Positions 14,247-14,597 of a DNA stretch of 14,597 nucleotides are shown in pieces. Below the pieces are notes generated by a model. It was not told where the DNA came from, did no database searches, and saw only the letters and a list, made by a program, of their open reading frames with translations. Where the stretch lies: the NCBI GenBank assembly GCA_004322375.1, contig SCUC01000218.1, positions 1-14,597 of the forward strand, given 5' to 3'. This DNA comes from Bacteroidota bacterium (lineage in GTDB: Bacteria > Bacteroidota > Ignavibacteria > UBA10030 > SZUA-254). Positions within the stretch are counted from its first letter, which is position 1. Each line of letters starts with the position of its first letter. The position numbers and the translations under genes are program-made.

Positions 14247-14597
14247 CCTTTGGTGAATCGCTCAAAGCGGCGCGCGAGGCAAAATCCCTTTCGTTAGAGG
14301 ACGTCGCCTCTGCAACCCGAATCAACAAAAAATATCTCCAGGCAATCGAAAATGGAGCGAAGGTTGACTTGCCGGAATTATATGTGCAGGCGTTCATAAA
14401 AGATTACGCTGCGTTTGTAGGTATACTCCCTGAATCTGCTCCTCATCAGGCTCAACAGGAACTATCAATTGAACAGGGACGTATCGCTTCCACTGTCAGT
14501 TCGACTGTTACGACAACAAACCTGCCCGGCTCTTCAGCGATTAAATATCCCAAGCCTCTCAAACCAAAACGAAGTCATCAATTTGTCACTCTTCTGC
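14243..14597 (+). CDS. RodZ-like protein, N-terminal HTH part (3' end outside window)
   Basis: A GTG start overlaps the kinase stop in a GTGA arrangement, indicating translational coupling. The visible 118 residues begin TFGESLKAAREAKSLSLEDVA, then INKKYLQAIENG, LPELYVQAFIKDYAAFVGI. This is the HTH_25/RodZ-type helix-turn-helix, with the usual L.P..Y..GF...YA pattern. A Ser/Thr/Pro-rich linker (about 70-110) and a basic stretch (KPKRSHQ) before FVTLL suggest that a transmembrane helix starts at the edge, as in RodZ and DUF4115 proteins. RodZ links MreB to the envelope in rods; some relatives act as membrane-bound regulators. Whether this one is a morphology protein or a regulator paired with the kinase cannot be decided from the visible part. 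Confidence 0.82.
   Translation, partial: MTFGESLKAAREAKSLSLEDVASATRINKKYLQAIENGAKVDLPELYVQAFIKDYAAFVGILPESAPHQAQQELSIEQGRIASTVSSTVTTTNLPGSSAIKYPKPLKPKRSHQFVTLL

Overview
The window looks like part of a chromosome from the Bacteroidota/Chlorobi side of the FCB group, most likely an Ignavibacteria-type organism. This is inferred from two very large secreted proteins. Both end in the NYPNPFNPST/FNPTTVI-type C-terminal sorting domain of type IX secretion, preceded by the 'GWNLVSVPV ... GYWLKF / GWN.IGS ... GKGYWVKV' module. Most genes lack a clear Shine-Dalgarno sequence, which fits. No rRNA, tRNA, CRISPR array, transposase or integrase was seen.

Layout. Positions 2-352 (+) are the tail of a probable DUF362-type protein. 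Positions 459-1346 (+) encode an EamA/DMT-type permease whose 3' end overlaps a convergent minus-strand pair: a small DUF5678-like protein (about 1299-1595) downstream of a membrane protein with 18-residue YD..W..GH..DGKT repeats (1621-2790). A secreted beta-helix protein (3015-7085, minus) follows, with its own terminator. A gene-poor stretch (7086-7679) holds a hairpin, seven degenerate 21-bp tandem repeats and a strong terminator. Next is a secreted M14 zinc carboxypeptidase with a MAM-like domain, three Fn3-like domains and a sorting domain (7680-11510, minus). A 498-bp intergenic stretch (11511-12008) is rich in inverted repeats. Last come a hybrid histidine kinase (12009-14246, +) and a translationally coupled RodZ-like HTH protein cut by the window edge (14243-14597, +).

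How the genes relate. The two secreted proteins share their last ~270 residues (module, proline-rich linker, sorting domain) and are probably exported and anchored by the same type IX route. The kinase and the RodZ-like gene overlap by 4 bp and probably form an operon. The YD..W protein and the small protein are likewise adjacent on one strand. Nothing in the sequence ties these units into one pathway.

The most unusual signal is not a gene. Nine short arrays of degenerate, strictly 7-bp-period repeats (core RAC(T/C)NNN, for example TTACTGA, TAACTGA, GAAACCT, NNCAACT, or the complement) are scattered over 11.6 kb. Two lie upstream of the permease, one upstream of the kinase, and three inside the 3' end of each secreted-protein gene, two of these at equivalent positions in both. 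A second layer consists of palindromes: a 27-bp near-perfect palindrome inside the sorting-domain coding region, and a dense cluster of hairpins at 11597-11860, several starting with GTAG like REP elements.
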